Of a stretch of DNA of 64,000 bases, positions 17,537 through 28,100 are shown one piece after another; within the stretch, counting starts at the first letter, position 1, and every line of letters begins with the position of its first letter. This DNA is from Scytolyngbya sp. HA4215-MV1 (GTDB lineage Bacteria; Cyanobacteriota; Cyanobacteriia; Leptolyngbyales; Leptolyngbyaceae), in assembly GCA_019359045.1 (NCBI GenBank), contig JAHHIA010000003.1, positions 248,001 through 312,000 on the forward strand, given 5' to 3'. The position numbers and the translations under genes were made by a program. The notes under the pieces are model-generated. The model was not told the origin of the DNA. It searched no databases and saw nothing but the letters and a program-made list of their open reading frames with translations.

Positions 17537-18286
17537 TTATTTGTCAAGCAGACAAACTTGTACCTGTGCGACCCCTTTCCCCGAACGAAACGCACTGCCG
17601 ATCGAACGGTTGAAAGCCGCATAGATATCGTAATTAACCGGACCCTCGGTATCGGGTTGACCATTCAGCGCAAACAATTGGGAGGAGCGAATGGCTCCTG
17701 ATACAGTATCGTTATGAACGTAATCCAGACCTTGATTGCTCACAGTTAATACGGTTGTGGCATTCTTAGATGCGACGTCATAAACCTGTTCAAGTTGTGC
17801 CTGTCCAAGTTTTTCGACTGTCCCGTCCCGACCATAAACAAACAGATTAGGAAACGTGTCAGAAAAGAACGGATCAGGAAGATTTCCTATTTGTATTTCC
17901 GCATCATTACTTTGAGTTGCCCCATCACCACTAAATCCATCGTTGGTTTCAGAATCGCCAATATTTACGGTCAGTCCAAATGGAGTATCCGTATAGGTGA
18001 TTAAGAACTTAACTTTCCGAGGAGCATGTGCGACAGCAGGATTGTTAACGTTTTTGATTTTGAGAACGGTCTCAAACCATCCATCGCCGTTGGAGTCGCT
18101 CGGTGGATCAATGATCTGGATAAATGAGTTTGACGGAAGTGCCTGAGGATTGACTCTGAGGCTAATCGGATAACAGCTAGAAGAGTTTGGGGTATCTGCT
18201 GCAAATGCAGGTAAAGCAGCTAATAATGGGGTTGTACAAATTGCGAAAACTAGAATGGATTTGCTTTGGAAAATCTTCTTTTTCAT
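17537..18286 (-). CDS. Secreted protein of unknown function
   Basis: 249 residues. A basic start (MKKKIFQSK) and hydrophobic run end with ALPAFAAD, a typical signal peptidase I site near residue 30. The mature protein is acidic and polar, with an Asp-rich stretch DSNGDGWFETVLKI that resembles a calcium-binding loop and a later ETNDGFSGDGATQSNDAEI. Only two Cys remain in the mature chain (SSCYP and VQVCLLDK at the very end) and could form one disulfide closing the fold. I recognise no family. The gene has its own terminator and a long upstream region, suggesting a single-gene unit. Confidence 0.7.
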   Translation of the reverse strand: MKKKIFQSKSILVFAICTTPLLAALPAFAADTPNSSSCYPISLRVNPQALPSNSFIQIIDPPSDSNGDGWFETVLKIKNVNNPAVAHAPRKVKFLITYTDTPFGLTVNIGDSETNDGFSGDGATQSNDAEIQIGNLPDPFFSDTFPNLFVYGRDGTVEKLGQAQLEQVYDVASKNATTVLTVSNQGLDYVHNDTVSGAIRSSQLFALNGQPDTEGPVNYDIYAAFNRSIGSAFRSGKGVAQVQVCLLDK

Positions 18287-18700
18287 CGAATTCCTCCTGT
18301 TATGTATTCAACCATTCAGTCGAGTTACATTCAGAGGCTAAGCTTCAAAGATATCGTCTCAATTGAAGAAGTTTGGATATCTAATTGAGGAAAATATCTT
18401 ATCTACTCTTCTACTTAAAGACTAACAAGTAATCTTACGGGTATTGAATATTGCAATCAAAGTTTATAGGTGAAGAAAAATGCAATTTGTAGACTAATTT
18501 GTTTCATCAGAAAAGTATGATGGTCGGATGTCTAAAAAATACATAAAACTTCAAAAGGTGTCTCGATTCAATCATTGGACGCCTCTAGTGCGGTGCGATG
18601 GAATGGACTTAAAGTCTCATTAATCCAAGAACTAAGCTTTCTTAATCTCTTGGTAGTAGTATCATCTCTGCCATTGAGTAAACATTTATACAACGACCAT
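18287..18700. promoter_or_regulatory. Divergent intergenic region
   Basis: 414 bp, markedly AT-rich, between the secreted-protein gene (minus) and the metallophosphoesterase gene (plus). It must contain both promoters. The plus frame of the metallophosphoesterase stays open back to 18575, but that extension is not protein-like. I could not identify individual boxes. Confidence 0.4.
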
Positions 18701-19960
18701 ATGTTAGACAAGGTAAATTCATTGCTCAAATTTGGGATTGCACGGACTGCGATCGCCTCTAGAGGGTCTGCCTTAACAGCGGGGGATGTCGTTTCTAAGA
18801 GCAGCAAAATTCTGGCGCTGGCGACGACCCTTGCGATCGCCTTGACGACCAGCAAAGCCGTACTGGCGGGCAACGACACCTACGTCGAAGGAGAAGACTC
18901 GAAAAATGCCCTCACGCTTGCCATTTACGGTGACTCTCCTTATGGCACAACTCCCACTGACAATGCACAGTTGGTTGCTTCACCGGCGTTCATTGATTCC
19001 ATCAACCGCGATCCGAAAGTTGGTCTCGTTGTGCATGTGGGGGACATCCACTCGGGCAAACAGTTCTGTACGCAGTCTTACGACCAGGCAATTTTCGACC
19101 TTTGGCAGCAGTTCAAAGATCCGCTGGTTTATACGCCGGGTGACAACGAATGGACAGACTGCCACAAGCCGGGTGAAGGCGGCGGCACCTACAACAAGGT
19201 GACTCAGCAGATTGACTATGTCCGCGACGCAAACGGTAACCTCGTAAGTTACGCAGGCGGCGACCCGATCGCCAATCTCGATCTCATCCGCTCTATCTTT
19301 TTCCCAAAACCTGGTGTCACACTCGGTGGGCGCAAGAAGCGCGTACTCTCCCAGGCGCAATTTCGACTCGAACATCGCTACTCGCCGGATGCAAAGTACG
19401 TCGAGAACGTCATGTGGGAACAGTCCAGAGTGCTTTTTGTGACTGTAAATATCCCTGGTGGCTCGAACAACGATAACGACATCTGGTATGGTGCGCCTGC
19501 GCCGCAAAGCGCTGCCCAGCAACAGGAGGTTCAGGAACGGATGGATGCTGACCTGCACTGGCTGGATGCGGCATTTGCAAAAGCTCAGGCAGAAGAAGAA
19601 GTGCGGGCTGTCGTGATCGTCGAACAGGCGGATATGTGGGATCTCGATGGCAAGGCACCTTCTCACCTCTTGGGCTACAGACCGTTCGTTGAGAAAATCG
19701 CCACCAAGACGAAGGCATTCGGCAAGCCGGTTCTGCTCTTCAATGGGGACTCGCACGAGTATCGATCGGACAATCCCCTCTCGGCATCAGACCCCCTCAA
19801 CTATCTGCATGGCTTTGATGTGCCCAACTTCCACCGCGTCGTTGTGCACGGGAGCACCTTTCCGCTGGAGTGGCTGAAGCTGACGATCGACCCACGGGCA
19901 AATAACGCGCCAGGACCCAACGCTTTTGGACCCTTCACCTGGGAACGGGTCCAGCCATAA
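18701..19960 (+). CDS. Variant metallophosphoesterase, secreted or membrane-anchored
   Basis: 419 residues from ATG 18701. A hydrophobic segment at about residues 37-55 (KILALATTLAIALTTSKAVLA) looks like a late signal peptide or anchor. The following domain has the order of calcineurin-like motifs: GDSPYG where the first D-x-H is expected, HVGDIHSG (motif 2, GD), TPGDNEWTDC (in the place of GNHD/E), and NGDSHEY near the C-terminus in the place of the GHxH motif. The first-motif His and the usual terminal His-Gly order are altered, so metal binding may differ from the standard enzymes. Codon use is visibly richer in C-ending codons than in the neighbours, consistent with acquisition by transfer. 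The substrate is unknown. Confidence 0.72.
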   Translation: MLDKVNSLLKFGIARTAIASRGSALTAGDVVSKSSKILALATTLAIALTTSKAVLAGNDTYVEGEDSKNALTLAIYGDSPYGTTPTDNAQLVASPAFIDSINRDPKVGLVVHVGDIHSGKQFCTQSYDQAIFDLWQQFKDPLVYTPGDNEWTDCHKPGEGGGTYNKVTQQIDYVRDANGNLVSYAGGDPIANLDLIRSIFFPKPGVTLGGRKKRVLSQAQFRLEHRYSPDAKYVENVMWEQSRVLFVTVNIPGGSNNDNDIWYGAPAPQSAAQQQEVQERMDADLHWLDAAFAKAQAEEEVRAVVIVEQADMWDLDGKAPSHLLGYRPFVEKIATKTKAFGKPVLLFNGDSHEYRSDNPLSASDPLNYLHGFDVPNFHRVVVHGSTFPLEWLKLTIDPRANNAPGPNAFGPFTWERVQP

Positions 19961-20020
19961 CGCTGGTTTCCAAGTGCATATCTGATCGTTGAGAGATGAT
20001 TGCCATTTGGATTAAGACGA

Positions 20021-20044
20021 GGTGCAGGAGGTCACTCCTGCACC
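20021..20044. terminator. Hairpin between convergent genes
   Basis: GGTGCAGGAG and CTCCTGCACC form a perfect 10-bp GC-rich stem with a GTCA loop. It lies between the convergent metallophosphoesterase and MacB-type permease genes. Neither side has a long U tract, so termination is inferred from position and stability. Confidence 0.55.
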
Positions 20045-20073
20045 CTTGGTGTGTCATTTGGACATGTCTAAGT

Positions 20074-21291
20074 CTACAAATTGCGGAGTGCTTGAATGGG
20101 ATCGAGGCGAGCAGCTTGACGGGCAGGGAAGATGCCGAAAAACAGACCGATGCCGCCGGAGACGCTGACTGCCAGCACGATCGCCCCTACCGAAGCTTGT
20201 GCCTGGAGGGGCGTGTACATGCCGACTAGGACGATTGCTCCACTGCCCAACACCGTGCCAATTACCCCACCGGCTAATGCTAAAATCAGTGCCTCCACCA
20301 TAAACTGTTGCAAAATATCCCCGCGAGAAGCTCCCAACGCCTTACGTAAGCCAATCTCAGAGGTACGCTCTGACACTGATGCCAGCATGATATTCATAAT
20401 ACCGATGCCCCCCACTAGCAACGAAATGCCTGCTGTGGCAGCCAATAAAATCGTCAATGCTCCGGTGACATTATTGGCTGCTTCTAAGGTGTCGCTCTGG
20501 TTACGAACTGTGAAATCATCCGGACCAACACTTTGATGACGGAGGCGCAGTAGATTCGTAATCTGATATTCGGCAATATCTACACTGGCTTCATCCTGGG
20601 CACTGATGAAAATGGCACCGACCGAAATGCCCAAGGGAGAAGTGCGCCCTGCCAGCAGATTGGACATCGTAGAAATGGGTACATAAGCTGCCTGATCCTG
20701 GTTTCCAGAGCCTGATGACCCTTTCGCTGCCATTACTCCTACTACCTCAAAGCTAATGTTGTTGATGCGGACACTTTGTCGCATCGGAGAACGGTTGCCA
20801 AATAAGTCCTGTGCCAGTTGTGACCCTAACACCACCACTAACCCGTTGGTATCTACATCCACCGGCGTGAGAAACCGTCCCCGATCGACCGGAGAATTTC
20901 GCACGGTGGGGTAAGCCGAAGTGGTGCCAATCACACTAGTGCGGGTGGCATTGCCCTGGTAAGTGACCAATGATTGGCTAGAAATCTGTGCGGCTACCTC
21001 CTTCACCGATGGAATTTCCCGCACGATCGCCTCTGCATCTGCAAGCATCAGGGTATTGCCTCCTCCCTGGGCACCACGGCGCGCATCTCCCGCTGAGGGA
21101 AACACAAACAACAGATTGGGTCCTAGCGATTGCAACTGTGCTGTTGTATAGCGTTGCGCCCCTTCCCCAATCCCTACCATGGCGATCACCGAGGCATTGC
21201 CAATAATAATCCCCAGCACCGTTAATAAACTGCGGAGGCGATTGGCAGATAAGGTTTTGACTGCCATGCTGATGCTTTCAGTAATATCCAT
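20074..21291 (-). CDS. MacB-type ABC transporter permease
   Basis: 405-residue permease of the MacB/FtsX type. One membrane segment is near the N-terminus (residues about 20-42, LRSLLTVLGIIIGNASVIAMVGIG), a large periplasmic MacB core domain occupies about 50-275, and three membrane segments lie at the C-terminus (ISLLVGGIGIMNIMLASVSERTSEIG is the conserved coupling region). It starts 39 bp after the adaptor gene stop, which with the same direction indicates an operon. No ATPase gene follows: the next gene downstream is convergent. The ATPase must therefore be supplied in trans. It likely exports peptides, lipids or small molecules across the envelope. Confidence 0.92.
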   Translation of the reverse strand: MDITESISMAVKTLSANRLRSLLTVLGIIIGNASVIAMVGIGEGAQRYTTAQLQSLGPNLLFVFPSAGDARRGAQGGGNTLMLADAEAIVREIPSVKEVAAQISSQSLVTYQGNATRTSVIGTTSAYPTVRNSPVDRGRFLTPVDVDTNGLVVVLGSQLAQDLFGNRSPMRQSVRINNISFEVVGVMAAKGSSGSGNQDQAAYVPISTMSNLLAGRTSPLGISVGAIFISAQDEASVDIAEYQITNLLRLRHQSVGPDDFTVRNQSDTLEAANNVTGALTILLAATAGISLLVGGIGIMNIMLASVSERTSEIGLRKALGASRGDILQQFMVEALILALAGGVIGTVLGSGAIVLVGMYTPLQAQASVGAIVLAVSVSGGIGLFFGIFPARQAARLDPIQALRNL

Positions 21292-21330
21292 AGCGGGGAT
21301 GCATAATGGGTGAGCTGGCGAACCTACTTT

Positions 21331-22656
21331 CTATCGGAATCGAATTGCAGGGGGACCGCCGCCTCTACCCCCCTGGCTTTGCTGAGGCTGAGCCGATCGC
21401 GGTAGATAGACAAAGACACTATCGCCCACATTCAGTCCGTCCACAATTTGAATCTGGTCGCCCATCGAAATTCCTACGGTGACGGGTTGGAATTTGGGTT
21501 TGTCATCCGTTCCTTTGACCAGAACCCCCGTTTTGCCCTTTTCTGAGACGATCGCCACTGCAGGCACCACGACTGCGTCCTCCAGACGATTGCCCAAAAA
21601 GACCAAACTCACGTTCATGCCCGATTTCAGATCAGACTGCCCCGTTTCCAGGACGCCCCGCACCTGAAAAGATGTGACGTTTTGCTCGACTACCGCTTCG
21701 GGTGCTACCAAACGCACTCTACCGCGAAACTTTTTATCTGGGTATGCATCGGCAGCAATTTCTACTTTTTGTCCTACGCGTACCTGACGGATGCTGGTTT
21801 CGGGCACTTTGGCGACGACTTCCAGCTTGCTGGCGATCGCGACGATCGAGGTCGAAGTTGCCGAAGAGGTTGACGAAGCGGAAGTTGTCGGTGTGACAAA
21901 CGCGCCGACATTGGCGTACTTTTGAGTCACAACGCCGCTTAGTGGTGCGCGAATTACCGTATCCTCCAGTTGCACCTGGATGCTTTGTACCTGGGCTGCT
22001 GCCTGAGCCACCGCCGCCTCAGCATCCGCAATATCTTCCACCCGACTGCCGTTACGCATGGTTTCAAACCCTTTTTGGGCAACCCTCAGATCGGCTTTGG
22101 CTTTACGCTCGTCTGCCACATAAGCATCAAACTGATCTCTAGAAATCGCACCCTGCTCGTATAAACTTCGATTGCGTGTGGTGCGTTGTGCGGTCAACTG
22201 AGCTTGTGCCTGGGCAGCATCCACCTGTCCTGCTGCCTGAGCGATCTCTTCGGGACGGTTGCCATTACGAGCTTTGAGCAAACGAGCCTGCATCTGAAAT
22301 AACGTCGCCTCTGCCTGGGCTAGTTGGGTTTGCAAATCTCGGTCTTCCATGCGGGCGATCACCTGTCCCGCCTGAACTCGATCGCCCTGATCGACCAGCA
22401 ACGCCACCAACCGTCCGGCATTTTTGGGGCTAACATTCACGGCTTGGATCGGGGTGATTGTGCCACTGGCTTGAATTCGGACCTGCAAATTCTGCTTTTT
22501 GGCAACCACTGTGATTGCTTGCTCAGCCCGTCGAGACTTTTTGGGTGTGAGTTGGCGAAACATCACAAACCCACCTACGCCAACCAGCCCAATCAGTGCC
22601 ACCGTGATCCCAATCTGCGAAAGATGAACAACCCGACCACCCAGAGAAATTTTCAT
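21331..22656 (-). CDS. HlyD/MacA-type periplasmic adaptor (membrane fusion protein)
   Basis: 441 residues. An N-terminal membrane anchor lies at about 14-33 (IGITVALIGLVGVGGFVMF). The barrel-sandwich (lipoyl-like) halves flank a long alpha-helical hairpin rich in Ala/Gln (QLAQAEATLFQMQARLLKARNG and VAQAAAQVQSIQVQLED), followed by the beta-barrel and membrane-proximal domains (VVTQKYANVGAFV; IVDGLNVGDSVFVYLP). The C-terminus is Gln/Gly-rich. It is the first gene of an operon with the MacB-type permease and bridges that permease to an outer-membrane channel such as TolC, which is not encoded here. Confidence 0.92.
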   Translation of the reverse strand: MKISLGGRVVHLSQIGITVALIGLVGVGGFVMFRQLTPKKSRRAEQAITVVAKKQNLQVRIQASGTITPIQAVNVSPKNAGRLVALLVDQGDRVQAGQVIARMEDRDLQTQLAQAEATLFQMQARLLKARNGNRPEEIAQAAGQVDAAQAQAQLTAQRTTRNRSLYEQGAISRDQFDAYVADERKAKADLRVAQKGFETMRNGSRVEDIADAEAAVAQAAAQVQSIQVQLEDTVIRAPLSGVVTQKYANVGAFVTPTTSASSTSSATSTSIVAIASKLEVVAKVPETSIRQVRVGQKVEIAADAYPDKKFRGRVRLVAPEAVVEQNVTSFQVRGVLETGQSDLKSGMNVSLVFLGNRLEDAVVVPAVAIVSEKGKTGVLVKGTDDKPKFQPVTVGISMGDQIQIVDGLNVGDSVFVYLPRSAQPQQSQGGRGGGPPAIRFR

Positions 22657-22920
22657 GCCTGTCCCAACGGTTCAGTATGGATAGGTTATGCCACCGCGAT
22701 TATCATGACATGTTCCCTAGGTAGGACTGGGACGATTCCCAAAAGGTTCAATGGGGAAGCCGAGTAAACCCTTGCAAGTTCTCTCAGAACCCGGAAACCT
22801 GCTGCTATCTGATGAAAATGGAATGGATGAACGATCGCCTGCCCCCTTAACGATCAACGACTCACCGGATAAAGTGGTATTACCTATCCCTCCTCCAGAC
22901 TCTTACGCCTGCGATCTGAG

Positions 22921-24306
22921 ATGAAGTTCGTTTTGCCCTCTTTGCTTGGTGTTCTTCTGGTGCTCACGATCGGGGCGATACAGTCGCGATCGTTGGCTCA
23001 GCCTCTAGTCTCAGATGCGGAGATTCAGAAAATTCTGCATCGCCGCATTGATGATGAAAAGCAGAGTATTGGCATCGTTGTGGGTCTTGTCGATGAACAG
23101 GGGAGTCATACGATTAGTTACGGTCGATTGAATCAAACGGACTCGCGCCCAACCAATGGCGACACTCTCTTTGAAATTGGTTCAGTCACGAAAGTCTTCA
23201 CGACCTTGCTGTTGGCCGATCGGGTGCAGAAAGGGGAAATGCGTTTAACCGATCCCGTTTCCAGGTTTCTGCCCCCATCCGTGCATGTGCCCAGCTACCA
23301 GGGCAAGCAAATTACCCTACAAGACCTGGCTACCCACACTTCAGGTTTGCCGAGATTACCCGACAATTTGCATCCCAAAGATGTGACCAATCCCTACGCG
23401 GATTACACGATCGCGCAACTGTATGCTTTTTTGTCGAACTACCATCTCACCAGAGCGATCGGCGCGAAATATGAATACTCCAACCTGGGGATGGGATTGT
23501 TGGGGCATCTGCTCAGTTTGCAGGCGGGAACGGACTATGAAACTTTGGTAGTCCGTCGGATTTGTCAACCTTTGCAGATGCAGAGTACCAGGATTCAACT
23601 GACGCCAGAATTGCAAACCCGACTGGCAACGGGACACACCGCAGATGGGCAGCCGACGCCCTCCTGGGATTTGCCTACCCTGGCGGGGCGCTCGACCGCC
23701 AACGATCTCTTGAAGTTGGTTGCGGCGAATTTAGGTTTGACCCCATCTGCACTGCTGTCAGCGATGCAGCTCACCCATCAAGTCCGACATCACACAGAAA
23801 ATCCGAATTTAAAAATTGGGTTGGGTTGGCATGTGTTCACGCAATATGGGCGGACAATCCTCTGGCATGATGGGGAGACGGGTGGCTTCTCTAGTTTCAT
23901 TGGGTTTGATCCTAAGCAACGTCGAGGGGTTGTGGTGCTTTCCAATACTGCCAATGCTGTTGCGGATATTGGGCTGCATGTGCTGGATAAGCGCTATCCT
24001 CTGGTAACCCGCAAACCGCCTAAAGTCCACATTGCGATCGCCCTGGATGCCAAGATTTATGATGCCTATGTGGGACAGTATGAACTGGCACCAGGCTTCA
24101 TTCTCACCATTACTAAAGAGCAAGACCAACTCTACCTTCAGGCAACCGGACAGCCCAAAGTCCAACTGTTTCCTGAATCGGAGACGGAATTTTTCATGAA
24201 GGCGGTGGATGCCCAAGTTACTTTTGTGAAGAACCCAGCAGGACAGGTGGCTCACCTGGTGTTGCACCAAAATGGACAGCATCTTCCAGCGAAGCGGATT
24301 CGGTGA
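22921..24306 (+). CDS. Serine beta-lactamase-like hydrolase (class C / esterase type)
   Basis: 461 residues with a signal peptide ending near SLAQP (about residue 27). The catalytic residues of the penicillin-binding/beta-lactamase fold are in place: S88-V-T-K91, then Y186-S-N188, and the third element WHDGETGG near residue 315 in place of KTG. The HxG variant is usual for the esterase and peptidase branch of the family, so calling it an antibiotic resistance enzyme would be unjustified. Residues from about 375 onward form a C-terminal domain like DUF3471, common in this branch. It is divergent from the adaptor gene. Likely role: periplasmic or exported hydrolase acting on peptidoglycan peptides or esters. 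Confidence 0.88.
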   Translation: MKFVLPSLLGVLLVLTIGAIQSRSLAQPLVSDAEIQKILHRRIDDEKQSIGIVVGLVDEQGSHTISYGRLNQTDSRPTNGDTLFEIGSVTKVFTTLLLADRVQKGEMRLTDPVSRFLPPSVHVPSYQGKQITLQDLATHTSGLPRLPDNLHPKDVTNPYADYTIAQLYAFLSNYHLTRAIGAKYEYSNLGMGLLGHLLSLQAGTDYETLVVRRICQPLQMQSTRIQLTPELQTRLATGHTADGQPTPSWDLPTLAGRSTANDLLKLVAANLGLTPSALLSAMQLTHQVRHHTENPNLKIGLGWHVFTQYGRTILWHDGETGGFSSFIGFDPKQRRGVVVLSNTANAVADIGLHVLDKRYPLVTRKPPKVHIAIALDAKIYDAYVGQYELAPGFILTITKEQDQLYLQATGQPKVQLFPESETEFFMKAVDAQVTFVKNPAGQVAHLVLHQNGQHLPAKRIR

Positions 24307-24365
24307 GGGGTGAGGGATTGTGCCAAGGTCTCGTGTCTATAGCGGAAAGCTGGAGCTTGCCGTTT

Positions 24366-24395
24366 GGCATTCCCAAGCGAGAGCTTGGGAACGAG
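24366..24395. repeat. Cyanobacterial hairpin repeat (TTCCCAAGC / GCTTGGGAA)
   Basis: TTCCCAAGC and GCTTGGGAA form a tight hairpin within GGCATTCCCAAGC...GAACGAG. This is a recurrent intergenic hairpin in many cyanobacterial genomes (from memory). It lies between the convergent beta-lactamase-like and membrane-protein genes and may also act as a terminator. Confidence 0.6.
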
Positions 24396-24423
24396 GCGTT
24401 AACGAGTAACTCGCTTGTCTCCG

Positions 24424-24918
24424 TCACTCGTTGCCATCCTCATCTGTCTCTTGCTGCTTTAGCGTTGCCAGGGCGGGATGCTGGATCTCTGCCCAGGTCT
24501 GCACGGCTTCTGCCGCAACTGCCACGCGACAATCTGGACTGACACACTGCCCAATGCTTCGCGCAAATGCCCGCAATCCTTTGATTGCCGTCCGCGTTCC
24601 CGCTGCAGAAACATCTAGGCTAATGGGTTTGGGCAGGGTGACGATCGCGGTGACCAGCGCCACCCCAAAAATCAGCACTAGCACGAGCCAAAAAATCCCC
24701 ACATAACCAGCCGGCAAATCTTGATTGGTCAGCAGCTTGAAGACCGCACCCATCACCCCCGGATTGCCAAAGAAAAACCACACCACATCCCCTAGCAACA
24801 GTAAGGTAAACCAACTGCGCCGCCGAATCAGTTCCACAATCCACTGAGCAAAGCTGACGAGTTTTTCAGTGGTCTCTTTCAGGGTCTCTGGGGTGGGCGG
24901 GGGCGGGTTGGGTGTCAT
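24424..24918 (-). CDS. Small membrane protein, unknown
   Basis: 164 residues. A Pro-rich N-terminus (TPNPPPPTPETL) is followed by two hydrophobic segments at about residues 36-58 (SWFTLLLLGDVVWFFFG) and 74-94 (GIFWLVLVLIFGVALVTAIV). The C-terminal 70 residues are soluble and contain two Cys (IGQCVSPDCR). No family recognised. The start at 24918 has no alternative in frame that keeps both membrane segments. The TPS adhesin gene upstream on the same strand ends 209 bp away. Confidence 0.7.
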   Translation of the reverse strand: MTPNPPPPTPETLKETTEKLVSFAQWIVELIRRRSWFTLLLLGDVVWFFFGNPGVMGAVFKLLTNQDLPAGYVGIFWLVLVLIFGVALVTAIVTLPKPISLDVSAAGTRTAIKGLRAFARSIGQCVSPDCRVAVAAEAVQTWAEIQHPALATLKQQETDEDGNE

Positions 24919-25127
24919 GGAACGATCGCTGAGGCGATGGTAGGATCAAATTCTTTTCCGCATACAATAACCTCCTTCGCGAGGTAGCGGCATGGTCTGC
25001 GTCAGGTTGTTCAGGCGAAAATGAGAACAGCCCGAAAGACAGGAAACTGGAGGCGCAAGCCTTGGGGCGATCGATTCCAACACCGAAAGGTCGCTTGTTG
25101 TTTGCATAAATTCGGACGATCGTTGCC

Positions 25128-28100
25128 CTATTTCTGCGCCGATCGCTTCTCATCCGGCTTCCTATCACACCAGGGCAACGGCTCCAACTCTGGTGCCAGA
25201 CGCGAATCGAGATCATCTCGTTCCATACACAATAAGGGTTGATTCCCTGGCACCTCATCCACAGGTTCGCTCACCCGCACCTTGCCTTCAAAATCGATCG
25301 TCACCTGATTATTGCCAGACCGGGGTCCTCCCCCACCGCCACTGGGCGGTTGAGGCGTGGGCACGCCTGGAGAAATGGGAACCGGCGGGATGGGCGTGGG
25401 GGGTGGCGCAGGCACGACGGGAGCCGGACCAAAATCAACGTTGGCAGTCACCGCATCTCCGGTTCCCGTCAGTGGCACTGTGGAACTGGGATAATGCACA
25501 ATGCCAGAACCGGGGAAAATGCTGGGTTCACTGGGGTTGACATCGCTGGGCGGTGGCCCCCATTCATTGTTGCGGGCATTCAAACATCCGGTTCCGGAGA
25601 CGCAACTGGCACCCGCACCATTTTTGATGATCGCGGCATAGACACCTGCATTACTATTGCCATTGAAAAAGTTGTTGTTTACCCGAATAATATTGGCTGG
25701 AATCACCGAGTTCTGTCGGACTGCCACACCATTCCATGAATCGGTAATCGTGTTGTTGATAATATCGACAAAATCAATAAATCCAAACCCTTGAATTTGT
25801 AGACCAATGCCCCCGCGATCGACCCCAGCGTCGAGGTTGGCCCGCGTAATTTGATTGTTGGAAATGCTGATAGCACCTACAGGGGCAAGACTATCTGCCA
25901 GAGAGATACCATCTGCTCCCAAATTCGAAAGGATATTGTTGACCACTGTGGCTGTATTGACGCCATCCAGGGCAATGCCGATGAAATTGACATTGCGAAT
26001 CTGGTTATTGGTTATCGCAATTCCTGTGGCATTGGCAAGGACGATCGCGGATTGATTAATCCCGGTTACGCCATCAATCAGATTATCGTCGATCGTCCAG
26101 TTGCTCTGAAATGACAAAGTAGGATTAGTGGCGATCGCCGAGTTGGCGCTATTGAGAAACTGATTCGATCGAATAGTGATACTGCTGGTGTTGGCATTGG
26201 TAGGGACATAGATAAATGCTTCTCCTGCCGCATTGGTGCCATTCTCAAACCGGAAGCCCTGAATCGTCACATTTTGTACTCCGTCTGCTAACCGGAACTG
26301 GCTGAGTCCGGTGATCAGCGTCCCGGAAGTGCGATAGTCGCCCGTGTCGGAGATTAAGGTGAGTAAGGACTTGTTGATATCCACGACACCCAGGTTGGCA
26401 TAGGTTCCTGCGGCGGCTCGAATCGTGGCTCCTGTCGCTGCTACATCAATCGCATTTTGAAACAATCCAGTGGGCGTCAAATTCACTGTACTGGCATTGC
26501 CCGTCAGTCCGCCCGCTGCTGCTAATGTAATCGGCGCACTCAGATTGATTGTCGGTGCCAGTAGGCTCAAGATTGAAGTCGCAGGTACTGTCAGCCCATC
26601 GTTGACATTAATGGTGTTGTCCGCTGCCAGGGTTAAGTTGCCGCTTGCCAGCAAATTGTTGACTGCGGTACTGCTGATCACACTATTGGCACCTGGAAAA
26701 TCCAGGGCGGCATTGTCCAGATCAGTCGGTGCAGTCAGATCATCCCCCACTGTCAAATCACCGTTGAGATCTGCCAGGGCGGCATTGCTAACGATCGTAA
26801 GCGTGGCAGGGTCGAGTAATAACGTGCCTGCTAACCCATGAGTGGCGCGGGTATTGACGATGCCATCAAACGTCAACGCCTGTTTACCCGAAACTTCCAC
26901 CAACCCACCGTTACCCGCTTGTGCTCCCCCTTGCGCCGAAATCGTGCCGTAAAACTGGGTGACTTGATCTGACCAGATGATGACTTTGCCGCCCTGCCCT
27001 TGAACAAATGCGTCGGCTTGAATGCTTGTGTTGCGACTGACAAAGGTGCTGCTTGCCGTCGGGGCACTGCCCTGCCCTTGAAAATCCCCGCCCAAAAGCA
27101 CTGTGCCACCTCCAGCACTGCCTGATGCGGTAATTTGGGCATTGCCAACCAGGGCTACCCGATCGCCCAACAGTTGCACGGTGCCGCCTACCTGTCCTGC
27201 TACTGGCGTGCTGGCATTGATATTGCCTGCTGAGGTCACACTGCTGGGACTGCTGGGGATGCGAATGCCTGAACCGATCAGTTCTATCTGTCCATGGCTG
27301 TTCACCGTTAGCCCGGTGGCATGGCTGGCATTGCCGCCTGTGAGGAGTTGGGGCAAGGTTTGGGGCGATAGGAGCGCGGTGGGAGTGGCGGCTGCGAGGG
27401 GTTGAAATTCGATACTCAATAAATTGCCCGTTTGGCTCAGGCGCACGCGGTGATTGCCCGGTACTGCGGCAATCGTCACTTGACCCCCCGGCGCCGATAG
27501 CGTGCCGACATTCACCACGCTGCCGCCCAACAAACTAAGTGATTGCCCATTCGGGACAGCGAGATTGCCCGCGTTGACGATCGTTCCGGTTGCATTACCA
27601 GCAAAGACAAACCCGGTTGGATCGCCAACCAGGTTTGCATAGGCATTGCGCCCGATCGCGCTTAACTGGGACGATTTTCCACCAAACGTCACCCCCGTTG
27701 CAGTGGTGGCGGTAAAGGCGGCAGGCACATTCAGACTGGCATGGTTGCCAAACAAAATGCCAGCAGGGTTGACCAAAATCAGATTGGCATTGCCCCCACT
27801 GACTTGTAGCAATCCGTTGATCAGCGAGGGGTCTCCCCCAACCACCCGTCCCAAAATCGTGTGAATCGAAGGATTGGCAATGAAATTGGCAACTTCTCCC
27901 GCATTCAGGTTGAACTGATTAAAGCTATGGAAAAGATTGGCCCCATCCCTGGACAGTTGTCCACCACCGATGTGGTAGCGATTGCCATTCAATGTAACGG
28001 CAGTGCCTGTGCCATCCAAGGCTGGGGTAATCGATTGTGCCTGTACCAGATTGGGCATTAACCCTACGATGAGGGGTGCCAGGATGGGCAATACGAGCGA

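Noticed and set aside
18980-19756. 258-codon minus-strand ORF opposite the metallophosphoesterase
   Set aside because: Antisense frame; the plus-strand frame has ordered metallophosphoesterase motifs while this one has none.
22921-24306. Antibiotic-resistance beta-lactamase
   Set aside because: SxxK and YxN are present, but the third element is HDG rather than KTG and a DUF3471-like tail follows, which fits the esterase/peptidase branch.
24866-25258. 130-codon minus-strand ORF overlapping the end of the adhesin gene
   Set aside because: It is an alternative frame of the adhesin 3' end and the spacer; no protein-like composition and it overlaps two better genes.
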